Source: Leptodactylus fallax (taxonomy: Eukaryota > Chordata > Amphibia > Anura > Leptodactylidae). Taken from it: 64,000 nucleotides of DNA. Location: NCBI GenBank assembly GCA_947044405.1, contig CAMRHE010000021.1, positions 8,478,501 to 8,542,500 of the forward strand, given 5' to 3'. The position numbers and the translations under genes were made by a program. The notes beneath the pieces were generated by a model. The model ran no database searches, was not told the DNA's origin, and saw only the letters and a program-made list of their open reading frames with translations. Shown piece by piece: positions 45,404 through 57,197 of the stretch. Position 1 is the first letter of the stretch, and each line of letters begins with the position of its first letter.

Positions 45404-46129
45404 CTCATACACAGCCCTGAGTGATCAAAGAAACATGCATTGATCAGTCTGCACTGGTAGATCAGATATGGCTGATAACATTGTATCCTTTCACTTGGTC
45501 TCAGCTCAATACAAAGAATCTGGACTTGAGTGCGTTAGTCAATCAGACTTGCTGTCGCCGGTGACCTCATTCTGGGAGGTGGCATAAAGGGTATATAAGA
45601 TGAGGTAAGAGGTCAGTGGGAGGAGATTGTGCTGGGACTACAAGAGAACACTATGAGGAGTTTTTACAGACAGACTACAGGAGATTACAGACAGACTTCC
45701 ACTGTGAGAGACTATTGGAATACTGTGAGGAGCATGCAGGCTGGAATACTGTGATGCCACATGCTAGGAGTTAATGCCGCTGCCTCCACTGGTGATCTCC
45801 ACATGCCATGTGTGAGTGTTGGACTATAGAGCCACATCCAGGAGATGTGTGGTAAAGTAACTATTTCACTTTTATGCCCTTTTATTTCATTGCACTGTAT
45901 CTTGTAACTAGTAACTGTTAATGCTTGTATATATCTGCATATCTGTTCTGAACTGCATGTGTTAGATGTTAATACCGACCCATTTAGGGGTTAATAAATA
46001 TATAAAATTTAGAAAGCTTGTCTTGTATTTATCTTGTGGACCCGGCACTCACTGGCAGTGAGTGTGGTTTTTTATGAAAGAAGACTCAGGTGTGGGCCAA
46101 CGCAGTGTTGGCGCACTGAGGATCTTTCA
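45404..46129 (+). repeat. 5' LTR
   Basis: It matches 49746-50462 almost base for base, apart from a small indel cluster at the CAATACAAAGAATCTGGACTT region (near 45510) and a few substitutions. It contains a TATA box GTATATAAG (45591-45599) and AATAAA (45993-45998), and ends GGATCTTTCA. It starts CTCATACACAG, not TG. Confidence 0.85.
45591..45599 (+). promoter_or_regulatory. TATA box of the 5' LTR
   Basis: GTATATAAG lies in the LTR about 400 bp before the polyadenylation signal at 45993. It is conserved in the 3' LTR (49924-49932). The transcription start should lie about 25-30 bp downstream. Confidence 0.6.
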
Positions 46130-46132
46130 CAT

Positions 46133-46150
46133 TGGTGGCAACGTAGTGGG
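46133..46150 (+). other. Primer-binding site
   Basis: TGGTGGCAACGTAGTGGG begins three bases after the 5' LTR terminus CA, as expected for a tRNA primer-binding site. I did not assign the tRNA. Confidence 0.55.
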
Positions 46151-46400
46151 ATCTTAGGATAAACAGCGTGTGTTGGTGACCTTTATCACTCACACGCTGG
46201 GGATTGTAGTAATCCTATGAGACAAGCTCGGTATTAAAGCAAGCATTAAGATACAGTGAAAGTTTGATACAGTGCTGTTCCCCTCCCTTACTCTTTGTAT
46301 TCTATCCTATCTTTTATTTGGCAAATACCAGTGGATGGCTATCGGGCTCAGAAGCAGATCTCCAGAACTGCTGAACCAGGCTTTTGGAGATCCTGAGCGT

Positions 46401-47640
<1,240 letters not shown>

Positions 47641-47679
47641 CATCTGTATATCTGGTTGCGAGGGAGGGGCCCCAGCTTA

Positions 47680-48353
47680 ATGCTAACCGTCAACGGGTCA
47701 CTGTGGGGGACAAAGTGGTGATGGGATTCCGGGACACTGGGGTAAATGTTACGCTGGTACAACAAGATTTGGTCCCCCCAGACAGTATTATTCCCAGGAA
47801 AACTCTGACCCTACGGGGTATTGGATTGGAATGTTTTACTGTACCCATGGCTTGTGTTCATTTAGACTGGGGTGCAGGGAAAGGAATGCGGGGTGTGGGA
47901 GTGATGTCTGAGTTACCTGCCAATGTACTGTTGGGGACAGATTTGGGGCCTATGATGTGCCAATATGGGGTGGGGGCCACCCCAACTCCCTGTGATCAGC
48001 TGTCTGTCCATGCTGATATGTCTGATAGTGTACCTGTGGGAATACCTGCAGAGGGGGCTGGTAACCCTCCCTCTGAAATGTCTCCTCATATATTCTGTGA
48101 AAATGCTAATTCTACTGTCTCTGGGATTAATGTAGATGTAAAGGAGCTGAGTGAGGACTGGGCTGTAGACCCGCCCACATCTGCGGGGGCCTCACCCCCC
48201 CAGTCTGTGTCTCTATGTCCGCCAGTCCTCCCTCCAGCTCAGTGTGATAGAACCAATGCTGATCAGGATGCTTTTAATGATATTGCAAATGTCTGCCATG
48301 AAACTGTGGATGTTGTACCAGGGGGGTTCGGTGTCTCTCTGGGCTCTCAGTGA
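47680..48353 (+). pseudogene. Retroviral-type aspartic protease plus linker
   Basis: RVTVGDKVVMGFRDTGVNVT carries the DTG catalytic triad (Asp near 47733). ECFTVPMACVHLDWG and ELPANVLLGTDLGPM follow, the latter the usual LLG-D flap-end motif. The 5' end overlaps gag in another frame, typical of gag-pro frameshifting or of decay. After about residue 85 the product turns into low-similarity linker rich in Pro, Ser and Asp, ending at the stop near 48353. Retropepsins cleave Gag and Pol; here the catalytic triad is intact. Confidence 0.75.
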
Positions 48354-49553
48354 CGGTCCGGATGTAGGACGGACTGCTGGTATTGCGGTGGTTACCCGCA
48401 GTCAAAGTGCCAAAGGGGTGGAAAGCCTTCCAGCCGCTGCCCCGGTCCCTCCGTCGCTCGGACGCATTACTGAGACCCGGTGTGAATTAACAATTGCTAA
48501 TGAATGTACTGTCAATGTAATTGCCAATGCTTGTTGTGAAAGTGTACAGGGTAGCTCTTCTGAGTCACTGGAAGCGACTTCTACTATTTCGCCCAGTGCA
48601 TCCGATAAGCACCCAACTGCTGACCATGTGCCAGGTGGTCAGGTAGGCTATGGGGATCTCATGGCCGATCCAGGTGAGGGACGGACTGCTGGTAGTGCGG
48701 TGTTAGCCCGCAGCCAGAGTGCTACAAGGGTGGAGTCGGTGCTGAGACCGCCATGACTAGCCTCACTCCCCTGAAGTCGGAGGAGTCCGGCCGATATGAG
48801 ACATACACCTCTCTTCTGTCCAGTTCTATTCCAGGAGTGCCCATGGCCCAAGTGCAGATGGCATGGGGTACTGGAGGTGTGATCCAAGAAGGGGGTATGT
48901 CTAATGTATTAACTGTCAATGTATTGTGGGAGGATGGTTTGGGGAAGCATGATCTCAGTCATTTGCCCAAGGTATCGCCATCACCCACCCAAGTACAGGA
49001 GGAACAGGATGTAGGTTTGGAAGCAAAGGGGGAGGTGCACAACCCCCTAGAACTCTCCCAACTAGCGGCTAGTGTTGGGAAGACCCTGAGAGAGCAGGCC
49101 AAGGGTAGCCAGGAGAGCAGAGATTGCCGGGATGGGATCTCTGGAATAGTATCCCAAGGGCCTGAGGTCATGAGTGTAAAGCTACGGGATGCCCGCACTC
49201 AGAAAGCGGACCCAGAACAGGCAGGAGGTAGCCAAGTGTACGTGGCTCAGAGCCTGGGCCTTAGAAGCGTCCCTAGTCAGACTAGAGAGACAGAAGGGGC
49301 CGGCAGCTATGTAACATGCACCTCTCTTTTGTCTCACTCCAGCCAAGAGTTCAGAAATGCTGTCCAAGCTGACCCTAGTCTGGACATATTGAAGGCATGT
49401 GCCGCTCAACCACCCTCGGAGTCTGACAAGGCCCGAGTCTGCTGGGCCCCCGGGGGAGGTGGGGAAGCCTTGGGGCCAGAGCCTGAGAAGCGGAAGCGGC
49501 AGAGGTGCTCTCAGAAGAGGGGCACAGGCCCCTGCTTCCTACAAGCCCCATCT
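48354..49553 (+). other. Linker region with duplicated TRSQSA motif, no Pol
   Basis: The frames 48244-48756 and 48753-49655 encode low-complexity acidic, Ser-rich sequence. GRTAGIAVVTRSQSAKGVES (48372-48431) and GRTAGSAVLARSQSATRVES (48678-48737) are repeats 306 bp apart. TRSQ-type motifs commonly lie between protease and RT in Gypsy elements, but no RT, RNase H or integrase motif follows. It looks like a deleted or recombined spacer. Confidence 0.5.
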
Positions 49554-49566
49554 AAAGGGGGAGGTG
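49554..49566 (+). other. Polypurine-tract candidate
   Basis: AAAGGGGGAGGTG followed by TGATGATTCC is the form expected just before a 3' LTR that starts TG. However, the part shared with the 5' LTR begins only at about 49746. Confidence 0.45.
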
Positions 49567-49745
49567 TGATGATTCCACTTAAATATGGCTATAACTCAAA
49601 GCTATATTTTGATCTCTGGGTAGCGTACCTCTCTCTTACTTCTCTTTACTCATAATGTGCACAGCCTACTCATAGGTATATTGCCAATAGTGGCCGGACT
49701 GGAACAATAGGGCTTTGTATCCATCCCAGCAGGGCTCCATTGAAT

Positions 49746-50462
49746 TCATACACAGCCCTGAGTGATCAAAGAAACATGCATTGATCAGTCTGCACTGGTA
49801 GATCAGATATGGCTGATAACATTGTATCCTTTCACTTGGTCTCAGCTCAATACATCTGGACTTAGAATTAGTCAATCAGACTTGCTGTCGCCGGTGACCT
49901 CATTCTGGGAGGTGGCATAAAGGGTATATAAGATGAGGTAAGAGGTCAGTGGGAGGAGATTGTGCTGGGACTACAAGAGAACACTATGAGGAGTTTTTAC
50001 AGACAGACTACAGGAGATTACAGACAGACTTCCACTGTGAGAGACTATTGGAATACTGTGAGGAGCATGCAGGCTGGAATACTGTGATGCCACATGCTAG
50101 GAGTTAATGCCGCTGCCTCCACTGGTGATCTCCACATGCCATGTGTGAGTGTTGGACTATAGAGCCACATCCAGGAGATGTGTGGTAAAGTAACTATTTC
50201 ACTTTTATGCCCTTTTATTTCATTGCACTGTATCTTGTAACTAGTAACTGTTAATGCTTGTATATATCTGCATATCTGTTCTGAACTGCATGTGTTAGAT
50301 GTTAATACCGACCCATTTAGGGGTTAATAAATATATAAAATTTAGAAAGCTTGTCTTGTATTTATCTTGTGAACCCGGCACTCACTGGCGGTGAGTGTGG
50401 TTTTTTATGAAAGAAGACTCAGGTGTGGGCCAACGCGGTGTTGGCGCACTGAGGATCTTTCA
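49746..50462 (+). repeat. 3' LTR (shared part; may begin at 49565)
   Basis: It matches the 5' LTR from TCATACACAGCCCTGAGTGA to GGATCTTTCA, with TATA box at 49924-49932 and AATAAA at 50327-50332. If the LTR begins at TGTGATGATTCC (49565), it is about 900 bp and the 5' LTR lacks its first 180 bp. Confidence 0.8.
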
Positions 50463-50467
50463 CAACC

Positions 50468-51480
50468 ACTATGTGTGCGCTCTCTGCACTCTATTCTCCT
50501 TAGGGCAGTGGCACCTGGCAGTCCCTCCTACATGGGCTCCTGGGAAAATTACCTCCACCTGCACCTCTCCCCTGCTGATTTACATAGGTCCTTTCTATTC
50601 GCCGATAAGCTACTGATTCCATGCAGTATGCAGGAAAACTTCAAGATCCTGTCCTGATGGTATCGTTGTCCTGACCTCCACCACATGTTTTACTCTTTTA
50701 CTCTGGCGTTTCTGACCAGTGCGGGCGCTGTGGTTCTGAAAAGGGTACGCTCCTCCATAGCTGGTGGGAATGTAGTGCGATTAAGCCCTACTGGGATGCA
50801 GTGTTTGTCTTTATACCAAAGTTAGTGTCAGGTCCCTTGCACCCTCACATCAGCTGGCTCTCCTCTCAGGTATTCCAGGAAGGATCTCTGCAGTGAAGAA
50901 GGACCTTCTGCGGCATTTCCTCACGGATGCCAGAACAGTCATTGCTAGGCATTAGTGAAGCTCTGTGGCGCCTACCCTGGTGGAATTCTTACAGAAGCTT
51001 CTACTTATCTGGAAAATGGAAACCCTGGTGGCAGAGGACTCTCCAAGTTTGAATCTCTCTGGCGGCTCTGGATGATGTTTCAGGAGTCCGCTGAATTCTC
51101 CCATCTTTTTTCTCCTCACCTGCGAAGGCCTATTTGACTCTTCTCCGAGAAACAGGTCCCCCTGGCTCTGTCATCTCCCTACCCCCTTGCCCTTTCCCTT
51201 AATTTCTCCCCATCATGTATATCTTTTTGTTAGTTGGTGCAACTGTTTTAGTTTCACCACACGGAGGCCTCTCATTCCACCTGGAAACTGTGTCTATCTC
51301 AGGCCAACACACCCCTCCTCTTCCCCAACTTGATCCTTCCAGTTACCTCTAACCAGTGTTGGTTTGAAGGCATCTATTTTGGTTGATAACATTGTTCATG
51401 TTTCTGAGGCTTGAACGCCTCTTTCCTTCCTTGTTATACTGTATATAAAAAATGCTCAATAAAAACTGATTAAACATAAA
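50468..51480 (+). pseudogene. L1 ORF2 C-terminus and 3' UTR, continued after the LTR element
   Basis: It continues the L1 of 43690-45398. ENFKILS, a stop, WYRCPDLHHMF, then in another frame DQCGRCGSEKGTLLHSWWEC and SAIKPYWDAVF give the Cys-rich knuckle at the end of L1 ORF2 proteins (near 50720-50810). The rest is 3' UTR, ending CTCAATAAAAACTGATTAAA near 51450-51470 with a polyadenylation signal. Confidence 0.8.
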
Positions 51481-51636
51481 ACACTTTCCTTCTGAATATT
51501 ATTTAACCCTTTGACATATCTTAATGCCACCTGCAGCACCGAACACCCTCTCAGCCATTACACCTGAGACTGGACAAAATAAAATGTACTGTAAAATTGT
51601 ATTTGTATTTGTTGGTTAACAAAGAAAAAAATCCTT

Positions 51637-51810
51637 AACAAACTAAGATTTTTCAGATTACAACACTCTTAATCTGTCAGATTGTTTTTGGTTTTGACAT
51701 TAAAACAGCACTTTGTAGGTATTGGCTAACGAAGTAAGATTTTTCAAACTACAACACCAGCAACAGTCAGATTGTTATTTTTTTGCCCTTTTATAATGGC
51801 ACTTTGTATG
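51637..51810. repeat. Two diverged 90-bp tandem units
   Basis: CTAAGATTTTTCAGATTACA, ACAC and GTCAGATTGTTTTTGG at about 51640-51695 recur as GTAAGATTTTTCAAACTACA and GTCAGATTGTTATTTT at about 51739-51782. Each is followed by a GCACTTTGTAGG/GCACTTTGTATG phrase. Confidence 0.7.
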
Positions 51811-52174
51811 TACAGTGGGGAAAAAAAAGTATTTAGCCACCAATTGTGCAAGTTCTCCCACTTAAAAAGATGAGAGAGGCCTGTAATTGTCATCATAGGT
51901 ATACCTCAACTATGAGAGTCAAAATGAGAAAACAAATCCAGAAAACCACATTGTCTGATTTTTTAAGAATTTATTTGAAAATTATGGTGGAAAATAAGTA
52001 TTTGGTCACCTACAAACAAGCAAGATTTCTGGCTCTCACAGACCTGTAACTTCTTCTTTAAGAGGCTCCTCTGTCCTACACTCATTACCTGTAGTAATGG
52101 CACTTGTTTGAAATTGTTATCAGTATAAAAGACACCTGTCCACAACCTCAAACAGTCACACTCCAAACTCCACT

Positions 52175-53095
52175 ATGGTAAAGACCAAAGAGCTGTGGAA
52201 GGACACCAGAAACAAAATTGTAGACCTGTACCAGGCTGGGAAGACTGAATCTGCAATAGGCAAGCAGCTTGGTGTGAAGAAATCAACTGTGAAAGCAATA
52301 ATTAGAAAATGGAAGACATACAAGACCACTGATAATCTCCATCAATCAGGGGCTCCACGCAAGATCTCTCCCTGTGGGGTCAAAATGATCATAAGAACGG
52401 TGAGCAAAAATCCTAAAACCACACAGGGGGACCTAGTGAATGACCTGCAGAAAGCTGGGACTAACGTAACAAAGGCTACCGTCAGTAACACACTACACTG
52501 CAAGGAACTCAGATCCTGCAGTGCTAGACATGTCCTCATGCTTAAGCAAGTACATATCCTGGCCCGTCTGTAGTTTGCTAGAGAGAATTTGGATGTTCCA
52601 GAAGAGTATTGGGAGAATGTCATATGGTCATATGAAACCAAAGTAGAACTGTTTGGTAGAAACACAACTCGTCATGTTTGGAGGAGAGTGAATGCTGAGT
52701 TGCATCCAAAGAACACCATACCTACTGTGAAGCATGGGGGTGGCAACATTATGCTTTGGGGCTGTTTCTCTAAAAAGGGACCAGGACTACTGATCCGTGT
52801 ACATGAAAGAATGAATGGGGCCATGTATCGTGAGATTTTGAGTGCAAACCTCCTTCCATCAGCAAGGGCATTGAAGATGAAACGTGGCTGTGTCTTTCTG
52901 CACGACAATGATCCCAAGCACACAGCCAGGGCAACGAAGGAGTGGCTTCATAAGAAGCATTTCAAGGTCCTGGAGTGGCCTAGCCAGTCTCCAGATCTCA
53001 ACCGCATAGAAAACCTTTGGAGGGAGTTGAAAGTCCGTGTTGCCCAGCGACAGCCCCAAAACATCACTGCTCTAGAGGGGGGACCTAGTGAATGA
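52175..53095 (+). pseudogene. Tc1-like transposase, first part with first catalytic domain copy
   Basis: [20 protein letters not shown] starts the helix-turn-helix domain ([20 protein letters not shown]). After [10 protein letters not shown] there is a stop (52571). The catalytic domain then reads [13 protein letters not shown], where the first catalytic Asp is Tyr, [12 protein letters not shown] with the second Asp, and [19 protein letters not shown] with the Glu. At 53078 the sequence jumps back to GDLVNDLQ. The joint adds 652 bp, not a multiple of three, so this frame ends GGPSE and stops at 53093-53095. Confidence 0.92.
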
Positions 53096-53849
53096 CCTGC
53101 AGAAAGCTGGGACTAACGTAACAAAGGCTACTGTCAGTAACACACTACGCCGCCAGAGACTCAGATCCTGCAGTGCCAGACTTGTCCCCCTGCTTAAGCC
53201 AGTACATATCTGGGCCCGTCTGAAGTTTGATAGAGAGCATCTAGATGTTCCAGAAGAGTATTGGGAGAATGTCATATGGTCAGATGAAACCAAAGTAGAA
53301 CTGTTTGGTAGAAACACAACTCGTCGTGTTTGGAGAAGAGTGAATGCTGGGTTGCATCCAAAGAACACCATACCTACTGTGAAGCATGGGGGTGACAACA
53401 TCATGCTTTGTGGCTGTTTCTCTGCAAAGGGACCAGGGTGACTGATCCGTGTACATGAAAGAATGAATGGGGCCATGTATCGTGAGATTTTGAGTGCAAA
53501 CCTCCTTCCATCAGCAAGGACATTGAAGATGAAACGTGGCTGGATCTTTCAGCATGACAATGATCCCAAGCACACCGCCAGAGCAACGAAGGAGTGGCTT
53601 CGTAAGAAGCATTTCAAGGTCCTGGAGTTGCCTAGCCAGTCTCCAGATCTCAGCCCCATAGAAAACCTTTGGAGGGAGTTGAAAGTCCGTGTTGCCCAGC
53701 GACAGCCCCAAAACATCACTGCTCTAGAGGAGATCTGCATGGAGGAATGGGCCAACATACCAGCAACAGTGTGTGCCAACCTTGTGAAGACTCACAGAAA
53801 ACATTTGACCTCTGTCATTGCCAACAAAGGATATATAACAAAGTATTGA
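53079..53849 (+). pseudogene. Tc1-like transposase, second catalytic domain copy and C-terminus
   Basis: This repeats residues from [20 protein letters not shown] onward. Here the first Asp is kept ([13 protein letters not shown]), the second too ([13 protein letters not shown]), and [19 protein letters not shown] has the Glu. One in-frame stop follows FSAKGPG (near 53440). The natural C-terminus is [20 protein letters not shown] to GYITKY, stop at 53847. It differs from the first copy at many sites (RRQRL against HCKEL, RLVPLLK against RHVLMLK), so the copies did not arise by a very recent duplication. Confidence 0.92.
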
Positions 53850-54119
53850 GATGAACTTTTGTTATTGACCAAATACTTATTTTCCACCATAATTTGCAAA
53901 TTCTTTTAAAATCAGACAATATGATTTTCCGGATTTGTTTTCTCATTTTGTCTCTCATAGTTGAGGTCTACCTATGATGTCAATTACAGGCCTCTCTCAT
54001 ATTTTTAAGTGGGAGAACTTGCACAATTGGTGGCTGACTAAATACTTTTTTTTCCCCACTGTACTTAACAAAAAAAAAAACAATATTGCCCCCCCCCCCC
54101 CCCCAAAAAAAAAACCTTA

Positions 54120-54471
54120 AGGTTAAGGCCCCATGTAGCGAGCCGCCGCAAAAAAAAGCTGTGGAAACGCATTGCATTTTTTTTTTCACATTGTTTTTCA
54201 CAGAAAGTCCGAGGTGTTTTCCTCAGTAGACTTTCTGCCCCTATCATGCCTATATGGAAAACGCCAGTGTTTCTGTAGGTATAATTGACATGCGGAGATT
54301 TTCAAAAACACATGCGTTTTTTTAAATTGCAGCATTTCCGCTGGAGATTTCTTTCTGCAATGTGTGGATGGAGTTAGCCAGAATCCCATCTACTTTGCAG
54401 CCAATGTAAAATGGAGCGTTCTGCTGCGGCCAAAACTCTGCGTTTTTCGCAATGTGAAGCCCTGGCTTAAC
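54120..54471. mobile_element. GGCTAAGGCCCCA-family element, copy 5
   Basis: Ends AGGTTAAGGCCCCATGTAGC and GCAATGTGAAGCCCTGGCTT. It contains CTATATGGAAAACGCCAGTG, GTAGGTATAATTGACATGC and the decayed hairpin AAAGTCCGAGGTGTTTTCC then CTCAGTAGACTTT. Homopolymers of A, C and A (54070-54114) separate it from the Tc1. Confidence 0.7.
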
Positions 54472-55859
54472 TTTGTCTGAAAAACAATGTTAGACACTCT
54501 GTGGACAGTCACAGGTCAAGGTGCAGCAACATACAGTAATAGTATGGGCAAGGCAAATCTGCCACTGTGCTACAATGTGTATTGCAAAAATACTTAACTA
54601 AATGAGATTACTGGCAATGAAAGGGTGAAATGTCCAGTGTCTGTGGAACTTTGTGCAAACTGCAGCCGTCACAGGATCACAGCACAGTGCAGAAATTCTC
54701 CCTCCCTCCACTCCTGTGATTTCCCTGCCTATATTGCTAAAATTAATTAAATCAAACCAAACTTCATTACATTTTTCTTCCTCCTATTATTGTGTAGATC
54801 TATTGCTGCTATTGTTTTCCAGCAGAAAAATTGAGCTATTGCTTTGGATCATGCAGTAATGATGATAGCACGGAAGTGTCTCTCAGCTTGGACATATGGT
54901 TGTATCTTCTTCTGATAAAATCTTATATTGTGTCTGTGACATCAGCACTGGAAAGTCTCCACCTACCACTCACTTGTGGCTGAGAGTTTGTCAGGTGGTG
55001 TCAGATGATGCCAGAACCCAGCCAACGTCAGACACGTTTCTCCTCTGTATTTTCACTGCGCAATGCATGTTGCGGTGGCTGTTTTAGTTCACCTGAGACA
55101 AATCGCAAAGGTTTTGTCTTAGTTTAAAAAAATGAACATTTTGAAATATAACATACAAATCTGGCTCATAACAAATCGGTTTCGTCCATCATTACTTGGG
55201 CCAGGATTCCCTCTTCATCTTAAGGGCAATTTCATTGCTAGCAAGCAAGGGTCTAATGAATTGGTCAAATGGTTATGGAAAGAGGATGGAGGAGGAACAA
55301 ACACCAGGTCATTCTATCCTGGGAGGAAACATCCAGTCCCATAATAGCAGGCTCATTTTGATCATTGCTGATGGGCCACCTCTCTTTTCTGTACACAACT
55401 GTTTCTGCAACTGCAAGACGAGGTTCACACATGGAGTGTGGTCTATCTTATATTATTTCCTTTTTATTTTTTGATTAAAATAGGTATATGCTTATCTTGT
55501 TTAAATTCAGTTACTGGTACTTTTCAAACACATCTACTGGAAGTTTGTTCCAAGCATGTGGTACTCTTTCAGTAAAATAGTATTGAAATTACTTTTGATC
55601 TACTCTCAACAAAGCTTAGATTGTGCCCACTTGTTTTTGTGTTTAGCTTCTTTCTCACAGTGTTATACAGCAGAGATCCAGTAGCAGTGCCTGCACTCAG
55701 TCTCCTCACCCTTCAGACACCTCAGTCAACTGAGGTATGTGATTATCAGTGGCACATGATCACCCCCAAGTTAAAGACTATCGCAGTACCCAGGAAAAAG
55801 ATCTGGGGGTTTCGTTTTGTCTCCTTGACAGCGAGGAACCTATTGAAGGCTCCAAGGCC
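54472..55859. other. No recognisable gene
   Basis: Open frames at 55132-55474 and 55621-55863 have no family motif. Nothing else recognised. Confidence 0.4.
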
Positions 55860-56626
55860 TTAAAGGGGTTTTCCGGGCAAAAAAAATCATTTTTTTAAAA
55901 AAGGTCTGTTAGTGCTATTAATGGGTTAATAAGTGCACCCAAATACCTTTAGCAGTGTTTTGAGTGATTTCTGGGTTTCTCTGGAAGTTCCTGGCATCCT
56001 CTGCATTTGTTTACATGGCGTAGCTTCCTGGTGTCTTAGCTCATGCAATGCATCATATTTGTAGACTGACTCACACTACCTCCCTCCCTCTCTCACACCC
56101 CCCTCCCTGTCTCCCTAGCTATCCCCACCCACTACTAGCCCTTCCCAACTAACTAACTCAGCCCACCCCCCCCACCCCATCATACTTACCTCCTCTTCTT
56201 TGACCCTCTTCCGGAACGTGCGCAATAGTCCTGGCATTGCGCTGTAGCCAGCACTCCATCTCTACTGAAGAGGCGTGGAAGGCTCCTCCGGCCTCCCACG
56301 CCTGCGCAATAGAGATGGAGTTCCAGCACTATTGCGCACACACTGGCAGTGGGTCAAAGAAGAGGAGGAGACGTCCGCACAGAAGGAAGTCTGGACAGGA
56401 AGGCAGGTAAGTATTATGGGGTGGGGGGGTAGTATTGGTGACGTTCAGCTTCCGTAAACAGGAAAACGGAACATCACCAGATAATCAGAAAATGTGCCTG
56501 GGGCTGTCATGTCAGGAATATGGATAAATATACATTTTTGCTAAAGTAAGTAATTTAGAAAGTAGGCGGGGAGAGGGTGTTTAGATTAGTGTAGGAATTG
56601 CATTTTATCCCGGACAACCCCTTTAA
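55860..56626. mobile_element. TTAA-type miniature element, 767 bp, with internal hairpin
   Basis: TTAAAGGGGTTTTCCGGGCA on the left and TATCCCGGACAACCCCTTTAA on the right are inverted, both with TTAA. Inside, CCTCTTCTTTGACCCTCTTC and CGTGCGCAATAG near 56190-56230 pair with CTATTGCGCACACACTGGCA and GGGTCAAAGAAGAGG near 56327-56365, making a hairpin of about 40 bp. No coding capacity. Confidence 0.8.
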
Positions 56627-56771
56627 ATTACTATACTTCTATTCCAGGCTGATGCCTACTTAATGCAAAACGAATGAATTTTACAATATACTACAATACA
56701 GTTGGGTCCGCACCATTGCTTCTACCGAGCTACCTTCCTCACAAAATATATATATTATAATATATTGTGAC

Positions 56772-57189
56772 AAGAGATGAGCGAATCGAAGCTGTAGAAG
56801 TGGAATTCGATCCGAATTTCAGGAAGTCTTTCATTCGCATGGAAACCGGATTTCCTAATGCTTCGCGGTAACGAGTATTTAGTAAGGACCTTTGTGACAT
56901 CAGACGGTCACATGATGTTCTCTAGTGATGTGATTGGGTAGGCCTGTCTTTGCTTGTTAGCAGATCCCTCCACATGAATAAAAGTTGGCCGTGCTGAGAG
57001 AGAGAGAGAGAGACATGAATGCGGCATCCAAGGGCTTCCGCCATTTTGGCACCCACCTGCCCACCCCGGCTCTCTACAGACAGGAAATAGCTGTTTATTC
57101 GCCACAAATTAATTCGGATTGAAGAGAATCATATCGGAAAATTTGGCGAAGATGCCGAATCGAATTTTTTAAAACTTCGCTCATCTCTA
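56772..57189. mobile_element. Non-autonomous hAT-type element, 418 bp
   Basis: Inverted ends AAGAGATGAGCGAA and TTCGCTCATCTCTA with a perfect 8-bp target duplication ATTGTGAC (56764-56771, 57190-57197). The interior has (GA)n at 56998-57013. No transposase. The family is very common in frog genomes, to my knowledge. Confidence 0.88.
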
Positions 57190-57197
57190 ATTGTGAC

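Larger units (their letters stand above)
51813..54061 (+). mobile_element. Tc1-like transposon with duplicated catalytic region
   Basis: Ends CAGTGGGGAAAAAAAAGTAT and ACTTTTTTTTCCCCACTG are inverted repeats flanked by TA (51811-51812, 54062-54063). They continue for about 200 bp (ACCAATTGTGCAAGTTCTCC and its inverse). The length is 2249 bp, i.e. 1597 bp plus a 652-bp duplication of the transposase. Related to the copy at 35243, but a different subfamily. Confidence 0.92.
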
